Assembly (NCBI RefSeq): GCF_040892615.1
Contig: NZ_JBFRYC010000015.1
Coordinates: forward strand, 1 to 64,000
DNA: 64,000 bases
Reading direction: 5' to 3'
DNA from: Thioclava arctica
Lineage (GTDB): Bacteria; Pseudomonadota; Alphaproteobacteria; Rhodobacterales; Rhodobacteraceae
In this document: positions 26,597-35,522 of the stretch, one piece after another
Layout of the letters: each line of letters starts with the position of its first letter
Numbering within the stretch: position 1 is the stretch's first letter
Notes under the pieces: generated by a model
What the model was told of the DNA's origin: nothing
Seen by the model: only the letters and a program-made list of their open reading frames with translations
Databases searched by the model: none
Program-made: the position numbers and the translations under genes

Positions 26597-26875
26597 ATGT
26601 ATCTCAAGAAAGTCGATGGTCCACGCGCTGTGACCCTGCCTGACGGCTCGGTCCTGACCCGCGCTGACCTACCGCCCGCCCAGACCCGACGCTGGGTCGC
26701 CAGCCGCAAAGCCTTGATTGTTCGCGCACTCTCCCATGGGTTGATTTCCCGTCCCGAGTTGATTGAGCGATACGAGTTGTCCGATGAAGAGCTCGATATC
26801 TGGATCGAGGCAATTAAAAAACACGGAACAAAAGGTTTGAAAGTGACCGCAATTCAGAAATTCAGACAACTTTAG
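26597..26875 (+). CDS. sciP: SciP-like CtrA inhibitor (DUF1153)
   Basis: A 92-residue helix-turn-helix protein matching DUF1153. Marks are MYLKKVDGPRAVTLPDGSVL, then RWVASRKALIVRALSHGLIS and a recognition helix YELSDEELDIWIEAI. In Caulobacter, SciP represses CtrA-dependent promoters by binding CtrA-controlled DNA and CtrA itself. It lies 95 bases upstream of ctrA in the same direction, consistent with a joint cell-cycle module. The start ATG at 26597 gives the conserved N-terminus; the frame opens slightly upstream. Confidence 0.9.
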   Translation: MYLKKVDGPRAVTLPDGSVLTRADLPPAQTRRWVASRKALIVRALSHGLISRPELIERYELSDEELDIWIEAIKKHGTKGLKVTAIQKFRQL

Positions 26876-26970
26876 GTTGCATTGTCACGAAATCGTGCGA
26901 AGGTAACCGGGTATTAACCAATTGATGGCAGGCTCATTCCTGACTGAGGGATTAACGCGGAGAACCCAAG
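26876..26970 (+). promoter_or_regulatory. ctrA upstream region with CtrA half-site-like sequences
   Basis: TTAACCAA at 26914-26921 resembles the CtrA half-site TTAACCAT, and a second TTAA lies at 26952. No full TTAA-N7-TTAA was found. Autoregulation of ctrA is known in other alphaproteobacteria, so these are candidates only. Confidence 0.35.
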
Positions 26971-27684
26971 ATGCGGATTTTGTTGGTGGGAGACGACCCG
27001 ACCACGTCGCGCAGCATTGAATTGATGCTCACCCACGCAAACCTGAACGTGTATTGCACCGATCTTGGTGAAGAAGGGATCGATCTGGCAAAGCTCTATG
27101 ATTACGATCTTATTTTGCTGGATCTGAACCTGCCCGACATGAACGGGCATGAGGTGTTGCGCCAATTGCGCCTGTCCAAGGTGGATACGCCGATCCTGAT
27201 TTTGACCGGCTCGGACGATACCGAGAACAAGATCAAGGGATTTGGCTCGGGCGCCGATGATTACATGACCAAACCGTTCCATCGTGAGGAATTGGTGGCG
27301 CGCATTCATGCCATTATCCGGCGCTCCAAGGGGCATGCGCAATCCATCATTCGCACCGGCAAAGTTTCGGTCAATCTGGATGCCAAAACCGTCGAGGTAG
27401 AGAGCAAACCGGTCCATCTGACGGGTAAAGAATATCAGATGTTGGAATTGCTGAGCCTGCGCAAGGGCACGACGTTGACGAAAGAGATGTTTCTCAACCA
27501 TCTTTATGGCGGAATGGATGAGCCCGAATTGAAAATTATCGACGTCTTTATCTGTAAATTGCGCAAGAAAATGGCCGATGCCACGGGTGGCGACAATTAC
27601 ATCGAGACGGTTTGGGGGCGCGGCTATGTGTTGCGCGATCCTGATCCTGATGAGTTGGAGCGTCGCATCGCGATGGGTGCCTGA
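26971..27684 (+). CDS. ctrA: Cell-cycle response regulator CtrA
   Basis: A 237-residue OmpR-type response regulator. The receiver has the phospho-acceptor Asp in LILLDLNLPDM (residue 51), the Thr in ILTGSDD and the Lys in MTKPFHREEL. The DNA-binding domain is conserved (KEYQMLELLSLRKGTTLTKE and ETVWGRGYVL). In Rhodobacteraceae CtrA controls motility, gene transfer agents and cell-cycle genes and is often tied to quorum sensing, relevant here given two luxRI loci. The residue before the conserved DD pair is Gly (LVGDDPTT), where Glu is usual in relatives. The unusual residue is not one of the acidic-pocket aspartates. Confidence 0.96.
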   Translation: MRILLVGDDPTTSRSIELMLTHANLNVYCTDLGEEGIDLAKLYDYDLILLDLNLPDMNGHEVLRQLRLSKVDTPILILTGSDDTENKIKGFGSGADDYMTKPFHREELVARIHAIIRRSKGHAQSIIRTGKVSVNLDAKTVEVESKPVHLTGKEYQMLELLSLRKGTTLTKEMFLNHLYGGMDEPELKIIDVFICKLRKKMADATGGDNYIETVWGRGYVLRDPDPDELERRIAMGA

Positions 27685-27771
27685 GCCCGCTTAGCCGATG
27701 ATCTCCGTCACGGCTCTTTACGCCCCCTCGGCGCGGCCCTAAACCTTGGGTCGAACTGAGGGGGTTTTCTT

Positions 27772-29895
27772 ATGGTTGATCAGACTGATCTCTCGATTGA
27801 TGCCTTGAGCCGCGTTGAGGCGCGCGCAGAGCTGCCCGATCTGATCGCGCAGATCGAGGCCGCCAATCGAGCCTATCACACCAAGGACACGCCCGAAATT
27901 TCGGATGCGGAGTATGACCGGTTGAAACACCGACTCGCCGCGATCGAAGCGAAATTTCCCGATCTGAAACCAAGCGACAGCCCCAGCGAGAAAGTTGGTG
28001 GCGCGCTGGCTGAGGGCTTTGGGAAAATTCCGCATGAAGTGCGGATGATGAGTCTCTCCAACGCTTTCTCGGATGAGGATGTGGTCGAGTTTGACGCGTC
28101 AATTCGCAGCTTTCTGGGGCTCGTGGCGGATGCGCCCTTGGCTTATACGGGGGAGCCCAAGATTGACGGGCTGTCTCTCTCGATCCGCTATGATCAGGGG
28201 AAATTGGTTTATGCCGCAACGCGCGGCGATGGGAACGTGGGTGAAAACGTTACTGCGAACGCCCTCACAATTGCGGATATCCCTCAGCAGCTGAGCGGTG
28301 CGCCCGATCATCTTGAAGTGCGTGGCGAGGTCTATATGGCCCATGCCGATTTCGCGGCCCTCAATGCCCTTGCTTTGGAAAACGGGGATAAACCCTTTGC
28401 AAATCCGCGCAACGCCGCCGCCGGATCGCTGCGTCAATTGGATGCGCGCATCACTGCCGCCCGCCCGCTGCGGTTTTTTGCCTATGCGTGGGGGGTGCTT
28501 TCGGCCCCATTAGCGCCCACCCAAAAAGGCGCGATTGCGCGTCTTTCGGAGCTTGGTTTTCAGACCAATCCCCTGACCGCGCTATGCGATGGACCCGGCG
28601 AAATGCTGGATCATTACCGCAAGATCGAGGCGATGCGCGCCGATCTTGGCTATGACATTGACGGCGTGGTGTACAAGGTCGACGATCTTGCCTTGCAGCG
28701 CCGCCTTGGGTTTCGCTCGACGACACCGCGATGGGCGATCGCGCATAAATTCCCCGCCGAGTTGGCCTGGACCCGGCTTGAGGCGATCGAAATTCAGGTT
28801 GGGCGTACCGGCGCGCTTAGCCCTGTGGCACGTCTCGCGCCGGTCACGGTCGGCGGTGTAGTGGTGTCCAACGCGACCCTGCATAACGAAGATTACATCG
28901 CCGGACGCGACAGCCGTGGCGCGCTGATCCGCGAGGGGCGCGATATTCGCGTAGGTGATCTGGTGCAGGTGTATCGCGCCGGCGATGTGATCCCAAAAAT
29001 CGCTGATGTCGATCTGACCCAGCGACCGGCTGACTCGTTACCTTTTGAATTTCCAACGCACTGTCCGCGCTGCGGGTCGGATGCGATCCGCGAAGAGGGC
29101 GATGCGGTGCGCCGCTGCACTGGCGGGCTGATCTGCCCCGCTCAAGCGGTTGAAAAACTGAAGCATTTCGTCTCGCGTGCGGCCTTCGATATCGAAGGTT
29201 TGGGCGCCAAACAGGTCGAGGCATTTTACGAAGATGGCTGGATTCGTGAGCCGGGCGATATTTTCACGCTTGAGGATCGCTATGGGCAGGGCTTGCAGCA
29301 GTTGAAGAACCGCGAGGGTTGGGGCGAAAAATCGGCGCGCAACCTGTTTGACGCGATCGCTGAAAAACGTCGTATCCCCTTGGCGCGCTTGATCTTTGCG
29401 CTGGGAATCCGCCATGTCGGGGAAACCAGTGCGGGGCTTTTGGCGACCCATTATGGCACTTGGGATGCGTTTGAAACGGCGATGACGCAGGCCGAGATCG
29501 GGCAGGGGGCCGCTTGGGAAGATTTGCTCTCAATCGACGGGGTCGGGGCGACGCTGGCTACCTCGGTGATCGCGACGTTCCATCAAGAAGGAGAGCGCGC
29601 CTCTATCGAACGGCTGGCGGCACATCTTGACGTACAAGAGGCCGAGAAACCCAAATCCGATAGCGAAATTTCCGGCCTCACGGTCGTTTTCACCGGCTCC
29701 TTGGAGCGTATGACACGCGCCGAGGCTAAGGCGCGCGCCGAAAGTCTGGGCGCCAAGGTCGCCGGCTCTGTCAGTGCCAAGACCGACCTGTTGGTGGCAG
29801 GCCCCGGCGCAGGCTCAAAGGCGAAAAAGGCTGCCGATCTGGGCATTCGTGTGATCGACGAAGACGCCTGGATCGCATTGGCGCACAGCACATGA
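27772..29895 (+). CDS. ligA: NAD+-dependent DNA ligase
   Basis: A 707-residue replication and repair ligase. The domains are in order: Ia NAD-binding (YDRLKHRLAAIE), adenylation with the KxDG motif at EPKIDGLSLSIRY, the OB fold, a four-cysteine zinc finger (CPRCGSDA ... CTGGLICP), HhH repeats and a C-terminal BRCT domain (LTVVFTGSLERMTRAEA). The length is typical. It overlaps recG by four bases (ATGA), so the two are translationally coupled, a pairing that links strand sealing with fork repair. Confidence 0.97.
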   Translation: MVDQTDLSIDALSRVEARAELPDLIAQIEAANRAYHTKDTPEISDAEYDRLKHRLAAIEAKFPDLKPSDSPSEKVGGALAEGFGKIPHEVRMMSLSNAFSDEDVVEFDASIRSFLGLVADAPLAYTGEPKIDGLSLSIRYDQGKLVYAATRGDGNVGENVTANALTIADIPQQLSGAPDHLEVRGEVYMAHADFAALNALALENGDKPFANPRNAAAGSLRQLDARITAARPLRFFAYAWGVLSAPLAPTQKGAIARLSELGFQTNPLTALCDGPGEMLDHYRKIEAMRADLGYDIDGVVYKVDDLALQRRLGFRSTTPRWAIAHKFPAELAWTRLEAIEIQVGRTGALSPVARLAPVTVGGVVVSNATLHNEDYIAGRDSRGALIREGRDIRVGDLVQVYRAGDVIPKIADVDLTQRPADSLPFEFPTHCPRCGSDAIREEGDAVRRCTGGLICPAQAVEKLKHFVSRAAFDIEGLGAKQVEAFYEDGWIREPGDIFTLEDRYGQGLQQLKNREGWGEKSARNLFDAIAEKRRIPLARLIFALGIRHVGETSAGLLATHYGTWDAFETAMTQAEIGQGAAWEDLLSIDGVGATLATSVIATFHQEGERASIERLAAHLDVQEAEKPKSDSEISGLTVVFTGSLERMTRAEAKARAESLGAKVAGSVSAKTDLLVAGPGAGSKAKKAADLGIRVIDEDAWIALAHST

Positions 29896-31982
29896 GCGGG
29901 CGCCCCGAAGCCCTTTTCCCGCTGTTTTCCGGGCTCGAAACGCTGGCCGGGATCGGCGAGAAGACGGCGAAATCCTTTGCGCCTCTGGGTATCGAGGTGC
30001 CGCGTGATCTGTTGTTCACGCTGCCCCATTCGGTGATCGACCGCCGTCCTGTCAAGACTGTGCAGGGGGCGGCGGCTGGCAGTGTCGTGACGGTGGAGCT
30101 AACGATCGACAGCCATATTCCGGCGCGCCGACGCGGCCTGCCGGACCGGGTGATGTGCCATGATAGCGAAATCGACGTAACGCTGATCTTTTTCCATGCG
30201 CGCGGCGATTGGCTGGCGCGCCATTTGCCGCAAGGGGCGCGCCGCGTGGTCTCGGGCAAACTTGAGATTTATGATGGCATGGCGCAGATCGTGCATCCCG
30301 ATCATATACTGCCTCCCGAGCAAGCCGACGAAATTGCACGGTTTGAACCCGTTTATCCGCTCACCGCCGGGGTCAGTCAAAAGTTGATGACGAAGGCGGC
30401 GCAGTCGGCGCTGGCATTGGCGCCGCAGATGGGCGAGTGGATTGATCCGGCGCTCAAAACGCGCGAGGGCTGGCCCGATTGGAACGGTGCGATCCGTGCC
30501 GCACATGCCCCCGAGGGTTTGGCGGATGTGATGGGCACCGCGCCCGCGCGTGCGCGCCTTGCCTATGATGAGTTGTTCGCCCATCAACTGACCCTTGCCT
30601 TGGCCCGCAGACAAGCGCGGCGCAAGCCGGGACGGGCCACGCAGGGAACCGGGATTCTGGCGCGCAAGGTATTGCAATCACTTCCCTATAGTCCAACGAA
30701 TGCGCAGACTCGCGCGATTGCGGAAATTGCTGGCGATCTGGCCTCGACGCGTCGGATGAACCGGCTTTTGCAGGGCGATGTTGGCGCGGGTAAGACGTTG
30801 GTGGCGTTTATGGCGCTGCTGACGGCGGTCGAAGCAGGCGGGCAGGGCGTGATGATGGCCCCCACCGAAATCCTTGCGCGCCAGCATCTTGAGGGGCTTG
30901 CTCCTCTGGCTCAGGCGGCGGGCGTTCGCCTTGATTTGCTCACCGGGCGCGACAAGGGGGCGGACCGTGCACGCAAGCTGGCCGATCTGGCGCAGGGCAA
31001 GATCTCGATCTTGGTGGGCACCCATGCAGTGTTTCAAAAAGACGTTGTGTTTCAGGACCTTCGCCTTGCCGTCACCGATGAGCAGCATCGTTTTGGCGTG
31101 GCGCAACGGATGGAGCTGGGGGCCAAAGGGCAGGCGGTTGACAGTCTCGTGATGACGGCCACGCCGATCCCGCGCTCGCTCGCGCTGGCGCAATATGGCG
31201 ATATGGATGTGAGCCTGCTGGATGAAAAACCCCCGGGTCGCAAGCCGATCACCACGGCGTTGGTTGCCACCGAGCGCATCGGCGAGGTGGTGGAGCATCT
31301 GCGCCGCGCCGTCGCCGATGGGCGCCAAGCCTATTGGGTCTGCCCCCTCGTCGAGGAGAGCGAGCGGGTCGATCTGACATCTGCCGAGGACCGGTTTCGC
31401 CATTTGCGCGCCGAGCTGGGTGAAGGGGTCGTTGGGCTGGTTCATGGCCAGATGCCGCCCGCCGAGAAAGACGCTGCGATGGAGAATTTCATGGCAGGGC
31501 GGACCGCTGTTTTGGTAGCGACCACAGTGATCGAGGTTGGCGTGAATGTGCCCAATGCCACGATCATGGTGATCGAGCGCGCCGAGAGCTTTGGTCTGGC
31601 GCAGCTTCACCAACTGCGCGGCCGCGTCGGGCGCGGTGCGGCGGCCTCGACCTGTTTGATGATCTATCAAGCCCCCCTCAGCGAAACCGGCGAACGCCGC
31701 CTGCGGATCCTGCGTGAGACCGAAGACGGGTTTCGCATTGCCGAGGAAGATCTCGCGATGCGCGGTGCAGGCGATATGATTGGCACGGCGCAATCTGGCT
31801 TGCCGCGGTTTCGCATTGCCGATCTGGAACGCCAAGCGGGGCTTTTGGCCGTGGCGCAAAGCGATGCGCGCAAGCTTTTGCTGGATGATCCCGATCTGAG
31901 TGGGCCGCGCGGACAAGCGGCACGCCAGCTTTTGTGGTTGATGGGGCAGGATCAAGCGATCCGTTTGATCAATGTCGGCTAA
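29892..31982 (+). CDS. recG: ATP-dependent DNA helicase RecG
   Basis: A 696-residue branched-DNA helicase that reverses stalled replication forks. The N-terminal wedge/OB domain (GDWLARHLPQGARRVVSGKL) is followed by helicase motifs: Walker A GDVGAGKT near residue 298, DEQH near 397, the TAT motif in VMTATPIPRS, and motif VI QLRGRVGRG. The length is standard for RecG. It is the second gene of the ligA-recG unit. Confidence 0.96.
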   Translation: MSGRPEALFPLFSGLETLAGIGEKTAKSFAPLGIEVPRDLLFTLPHSVIDRRPVKTVQGAAAGSVVTVELTIDSHIPARRRGLPDRVMCHDSEIDVTLIFFHARGDWLARHLPQGARRVVSGKLEIYDGMAQIVHPDHILPPEQADEIARFEPVYPLTAGVSQKLMTKAAQSALALAPQMGEWIDPALKTREGWPDWNGAIRAAHAPEGLADVMGTAPARARLAYDELFAHQLTLALARRQARRKPGRATQGTGILARKVLQSLPYSPTNAQTRAIAEIAGDLASTRRMNRLLQGDVGAGKTLVAFMALLTAVEAGGQGVMMAPTEILARQHLEGLAPLAQAAGVRLDLLTGRDKGADRARKLADLAQGKISILVGTHAVFQKDVVFQDLRLAVTDEQHRFGVAQRMELGAKGQAVDSLVMTATPIPRSLALAQYGDMDVSLLDEKPPGRKPITTALVATERIGEVVEHLRRAVADGRQAYWVCPLVEESERVDLTSAEDRFRHLRAELGEGVVGLVHGQMPPAEKDAAMENFMAGRTAVLVATTVIEVGVNVPNATIMVIERAESFGLAQLHQLRGRVGRGAAASTCLMIYQAPLSETGERRLRILRETEDGFRIAEEDLAMRGAGDMIGTAQSGLPRFRIADLERQAGLLAVAQSDARKLLLDDPDLSGPRGQAARQLLWLMGQDQAIRLINVG

Positions 31983-32006
31983 CTAATTCCCTTCATTTGG
32001 GCGCTT

Positions 32007-32031
32007 GTTCTCAGATGTTCTCAAAAAGTTC
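32007..32031 (+). promoter_or_regulatory. SOS box (alphaproteobacterial LexA site GTTC-N7-GTTC)
   Basis: GTTC at 32017-32020 and GTTC at 32028-32031 are separated by exactly seven bases (TCAAAAA), the LexA-binding pattern known for alphaproteobacteria. A further GTTC lies at 32007. The site is 58 bases before the start codon of the small membrane protein gene at 32089, which it probably controls. Confidence 0.8.
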
Positions 32032-32088
32032 TTTACAGGGCGTTAAGAATATGAGAACAAAGCAGCAACAGAGATGAAGGAGACCAAA

Positions 32089-32211
32089 ATGGCCCAACAA
32101 ATCAAAGCAGTCTTTGCAAGAAACTCCTCGACGCTTTTGCATGACGCCATCGGTGGTGTCGCGCTATGTGTCAGTTTTCTGATCGCGCTTTATTTGCCCG
32201 GGTTGTTGTGA
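32089..32211 (+). CDS. 40-residue membrane protein under an SOS box
   Basis: A small protein with GAAGGAG six bases before its ATG. The N-terminal half is polar (MAQQIKAVFARNSSTLLHDA) and the second half is one membrane helix (GGVALCVSFLIALYLPGLL). An exact LexA-type box lies just upstream. In Caulobacter the SOS-induced division inhibitor SidA is a short single-helix membrane protein; there is no clear sequence match, so a similar role is an inference from size, topology and regulation. A strong terminator lies about 120 bases downstream, giving a one-gene unit. Confidence 0.75.
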   Translation: MAQQIKAVFARNSSTLLHDAIGGVALCVSFLIALYLPGLL

Positions 32212-32329
32212 TCCTTCGCTTCGTTCGCCTTTGACGTTACTGCCTCGCGCTTTCTGCTTTGCCGCACCTGTCCCAAACAAACGCGGCCCGCCTGTCCCAA
32301 GGTTTTGCCTGTCCGAAAGCGCAAACTTG

Positions 32330-32361
32330 CCGCCATCCCCTCACCGGGGTGGCGGTTTTTT
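32330..32361 (+). terminator. Rho-independent terminator
   Basis: CCGCCATCCCC (32330-32340) pairs with GGGGTGGCGG (32346-32355) with one bulged T, followed by six Ts. It probably ends the transcript of the small membrane protein gene. Confidence 0.85.
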
Positions 32362-32381
32362 CATGGTGAAAGGGGCAGGGG

Positions 32382-32819
32382 TCAGGCCGCGATGGCGCTG
32401 TCGAAAGCCGCCAAGGTGGCCTCGGGGGCGAGCAGGATCGAGCCATGGCGATTGGGATATTCGCGCGCGGCCGTGAGCACTTCGTACTCGCCGAAGGGGG
32501 CATCGGGGACCGGGCCGCCTTTGAGCATCGCCGCCAGTTGATCGCGCAGCCGCGCCACCTGATCGCGTGAGCACCCGATGACCTGCGCGCCAAAAATTGC
32601 TGCCGAAGCTTGCCCCAGAGCGCAGGCGTGAACCGTTTGACTATAGCCGCTGATCCGCCCGTCCTGAAGCGTGATCGCGACCTCAACCGTCGAACCGCAA
32701 AGCGGCGCGCGTTTGCGCAGCACAGCGTCGGGATCCGCAAGCGGGTCGGTGCAGGGCATGTCGGCCGCCAGTGCGAGAATGCGCTGGGAATAGAGTTTGA
32801 TCAGATCCGCGTCGCTCAT
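32382..32819 (-). CDS. IscU/NifU-like iron-sulfur scaffold protein
   Basis: A 145-residue protein with the three conserved cysteines of IscU/SufU scaffolds in order: APLCGST (near residue 41), HACALGQAS (near 66) and VIGCSRDQ (near 82). The usual aspartate before the first cysteine is replaced here (RAPLCG). Such proteins hold an iron-sulfur cluster or zinc before transfer to target proteins. It is divergent from hisI, with 61 bases between starts. Other Suf or Isc genes are not in the window. Confidence 0.82.
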   Translation of the reverse strand: MSDADLIKLYSQRILALAADMPCTDPLADPDAVLRKRAPLCGSTVEVAITLQDGRISGYSQTVHACALGQASAAIFGAQVIGCSRDQVARLRDQLAAMLKGGPVPDAPFGEYEVLTAAREYPNRHGSILLAPEATLAAFDSAIAA

Positions 32820-32880
32820 GGCTTTTCCCTTCGGTCCGTCCGGGGTAAATAGGGTGAGCGCCCCCAGAAGGAAAGTGTCG

Positions 32881-33243
32881 ATGCCGTTTGATCCCGCCAG
32901 CCTGCGCTATGATTCCAACGGGTTGATTCCCGCGATTGCCCAAGACTATCAGACCGGAGAGGTGCTGATGATGGCTTGGATGAACGCCGAAAGCATTGCG
33001 CATACACTTGAGAAAGGTCACGTAACCTATTGGTCCAGATCGCGAAAGTCGCTTTGGGCCAAGGGTGAAAGCTCGGGCCATGTGCAAAGCCTGCGCGAGA
33101 TGCGGATTGATTGTGATCGCGATTGTTTGCTGCTGTTGGTCGATCAAATCGGTCCCGCATGCCATACCAATCGCCGCTCATGTTTTTATACGGCGCTGCG
33201 TGAAGGCGACGAAGTCGAGATTCTGAGCCCCATCGAGGATTAG
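32881..33243 (+). CDS. hisI: Phosphoribosyl-AMP cyclohydrolase (histidine synthesis)
   Basis: A 120-residue enzyme for the third step of histidine biosynthesis, opening the adenine ring of phosphoribosyl-AMP. It has the family marks GEVLMMAWMN, TYWSRSRKSLWAKGESSG, metal-binding RIDCDRDCLLL and ACHTNRRSCFY. ATG at 32881 is used (AGGAAAGTG upstream). It is a stand-alone HisI without the HisE pyrophosphatase domain, normal for this group. It converges with gluQRS, only 3 bases between stops. Confidence 0.96.
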   Translation: MPFDPASLRYDSNGLIPAIAQDYQTGEVLMMAWMNAESIAHTLEKGHVTYWSRSRKSLWAKGESSGHVQSLREMRIDCDRDCLLLLVDQIGPACHTNRRSCFYTALREGDEVEILSPIED

Positions 33244-33246
33244 CGC

Positions 33247-34083
33247 CTAAAGCCCGACCATCCGGCGAATGTCGGCGGGGCTGGCCCCATCTTCACGATA
33301 TTTCGCAATTGCCCTTGCATCGTCACGCTTGGCAAGACGTTTGCCATTTTCGTCACGAATTAACGCGTGATGACAATAGCTTGGCGTTGGAAGTTGAAGT
33401 AACTTCTGGAGCGTGACGTGGATTTTGGTAGCATCAAACAGGTCTTCGCCTCGCACAATATGGGTCACGCCCTGAGCCGCATCGTCCAGCACCACGGCGA
33501 GGTGATATGACGTGCCCATCTCACGCCGCGCAAGCACCACATCGCCCACATCTTTGCGCATTTGCTCCGGGGTAATCTGATGCACGCCCGTGCGATCCTT
33601 GCAGAGTTCGGTAAAGCTGCACTCTGTTGCCGCGCGCTGCATGTTTAACCGCAGCACGTCATTGGGTAGGGGTTGACCAGGGCGCGGGGCACCGGACTGG
33701 CGGCAGGTACCGGGATAGATCAGCCCATCGGGGCCAAACCCTGCACCTTCTTGCGGGGCATTCGCGGCCTCTTCAATATCGCGACGGGTGCAGGTGCAGC
33801 GAAAAAGGAATCCGGCTTTCCAAAGTGTATCAAGGGTTTCTCGGTAGCAGTTAAAGCGGTCGGATTGGCGCATCACGGGGCCGTCCCACGTGATGCCAAG
33901 CCAGTGCAGGTCGTCGTAAATCTGGCGTTCCCAATGCGGTCGCGCCCGGCTTTGATCAATATCCTCAATGCGCAGCAGGAACTGACCGCCCGCTTTGCGC
34001 GCCATGTTATGGGCCAAAAGCGCGCTATAGGCGTGGCCCAGATGAAGCGGCCCGGTGGGCGATGGCGCGAACCGGGTGATCAC
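33247..34083 (-). CDS. gluQ: Glutamyl-Q tRNA(Asp) synthetase
   Basis: A 278-residue paralogue of glutamyl-tRNA synthetase that attaches glutamate to queuosine in tRNA-Asp. It keeps the catalytic core (TRFAPSPTGPLHLGHAYSAL) and a KMSKS-like KRLAKRD, but lacks the anticodon-binding domain, which separates it from GltX. Zinc-type cysteines lie in FRCTCTRRD and YPGTC. A GTG at 34083, 1 base after the trmFO stop, is the preferred start; a TTG at 34101 inside trmFO is the alternative. It is transcribed with trmFO, both modifying tRNA. Confidence 0.93.
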   Translation of the reverse strand: MITRFAPSPTGPLHLGHAYSALLAHNMARKAGGQFLLRIEDIDQSRARPHWERQIYDDLHWLGITWDGPVMRQSDRFNCYRETLDTLWKAGFLFRCTCTRRDIEEAANAPQEGAGFGPDGLIYPGTCRQSGAPRPGQPLPNDVLRLNMQRAATECSFTELCKDRTGVHQITPEQMRKDVGDVVLARREMGTSYHLAVVLDDAAQGVTHIVRGEDLFDATKIHVTLQKLLQLPTPSYCHHALIRDENGKRLAKRDDARAIAKYREDGASPADIRRMVGL

Positions 34084-34084
34084 C

Positions 34085-35443
34085 TTAGGTTTGTCTTTCA
34101 AGCCATTGATTAAACGTCTCTTTCGCGCGATCTGTATAGGCTTTGTAACGGTCCTTGCGCCCACGCCGTCCGCCTTTGGCGTCAATCGGCGGGAAAAGCC
34201 CGAAATTGACATTCATCGGCTGAAATGTCTTGGCTTCGGCACCGCCAGTGATGTGGGTGACAAGCGCGCCCATCGCGGTGTCGGGGCCGGGTGGTGGCAA
34301 CGCGCGCCCCTGAAGTTCAGCGGCTGCCATCCGCCCCGCCAGCAGCCCCATTGCGGTGCTTTCGACATAGCCCTCAACCCCGGTGATCTGCCCGGCAAAG
34401 CGCAGATGCGGGTGCGATTTCAGTCGCATCTGGGCATCCAACAGCGTCGGGGAGTTGATGAACGTATTGCGGTGAATGCCGCCAAGGCGTGCGAACTTGG
34501 CATCCTGAAGGCCGGGAATCATCCGGAAAACAGAGGCTTGCGCGCCATATTTCATCTTGGTCTGAAAGCCGACGATATTATAAAGCGTGCCAAGCGCGTT
34601 GTCGCGGCGCAGTTGCACCACAGCGTAGGGCTTGTTCTGCGGGTCGTGATCATTGGTCAGACCGACGGGCTTCATCGGGCCAAAGCGCAGTGTTTCGCGC
34701 CCGCGTTCGGCCATGACCTCAATCGGGAGGCAGCCGTCGAAATAGGGTGTGGGCTTGTCACCTGAACCCGCTTCGCCCTCGTGAAACTCGGTCTTTTCGG
34801 CGGCCATGAGCGCGTCGATGAACGCCTCATACTGATCATGCGTCATCGGGCAGTTGATATAGGCAGTGCGCTCTTCTTCGGTCTCGCCCTTGTCATAGCG
34901 CGACTGCCGCCAAGCGACGGACATATCGATGCTTTCGGCATAGACGATCGGCGCGATGGCATCGAAAAAGGCCAGCCTGTCCTGCCCGGAGGCGGCCCCA
35001 ATCGCAGCCCCCAAGGCCGGAGACGTCAGCGGACCGGTCGCAAAGATCCAGTTGCCACTTGAAGGAAGGCTTGTAACCTCTTCTTCAACAAAGGAAATGT
35101 TTTCATGTGCGCGCAGGCGATCTGTCACGGCTTGCGAGAATGCATCACGATCCACCGCCAATGCTCCGCCCGCCGGCAAGCGATGCTGGCGTGCCATTTC
35201 CATGATCAAACCACCCGCCGCGCTCATTTCCCAATGAAGCTGGCCGACCGCGTTTTGCTGATCGTCATCAGAACGAAACGAATTCGAGCAGACCATTTCA
35301 GCGAAATTTCCGCTTTGATGGGCAAAGGTTTCGACCTTTGGTCGCATCTCGTGCAGCACGACATGCACGCCTGCATTGGCCGCCTGCCAGGCTGCTTCTG
35401 ATCCGGCCATTCCGCCGCCGACAATGTGAAGTTCTTGGGTCAT
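34085..35443 (-). CDS. trmFO: tRNA (uracil-54-C5)-methyltransferase TrmFO
   Basis: A 452-residue folate- and FAD-dependent enzyme that makes ribothymidine at position 54. The FAD motif IVGGGMAGSEAAWQAA begins at residue 6 and the TrmFO hallmark DRDAFSQAVTDRL follows near residue 95. The middle TNDHDPQNKPYAVVQLRRDN and the end LFPPIDAKGGRRGRKDRYKA are family-specific. AGGCGGATC precedes the ATG at 35443. The length is normal. It heads a two-gene unit with gluQRS. Confidence 0.95.
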   Translation of the reverse strand: MTQELHIVGGGMAGSEAAWQAANAGVHVVLHEMRPKVETFAHQSGNFAEMVCSNSFRSDDDQQNAVGQLHWEMSAAGGLIMEMARQHRLPAGGALAVDRDAFSQAVTDRLRAHENISFVEEEVTSLPSSGNWIFATGPLTSPALGAAIGAASGQDRLAFFDAIAPIVYAESIDMSVAWRQSRYDKGETEEERTAYINCPMTHDQYEAFIDALMAAEKTEFHEGEAGSGDKPTPYFDGCLPIEVMAERGRETLRFGPMKPVGLTNDHDPQNKPYAVVQLRRDNALGTLYNIVGFQTKMKYGAQASVFRMIPGLQDAKFARLGGIHRNTFINSPTLLDAQMRLKSHPHLRFAGQITGVEGYVESTAMGLLAGRMAAAELQGRALPPPGPDTAMGALVTHITGGAEAKTFQPMNVNFGLFPPIDAKGGRRGRKDRYKAYTDRAKETFNQWLERQT

Positions 35444-35522
35444 GATCCGCCTAATATAAGCGAAAAGCTGCGCTTGCAATCAGCGCAGCTTTCCAGAGTA
35501 TTCCTGTCTTGCCAACGCAGCC

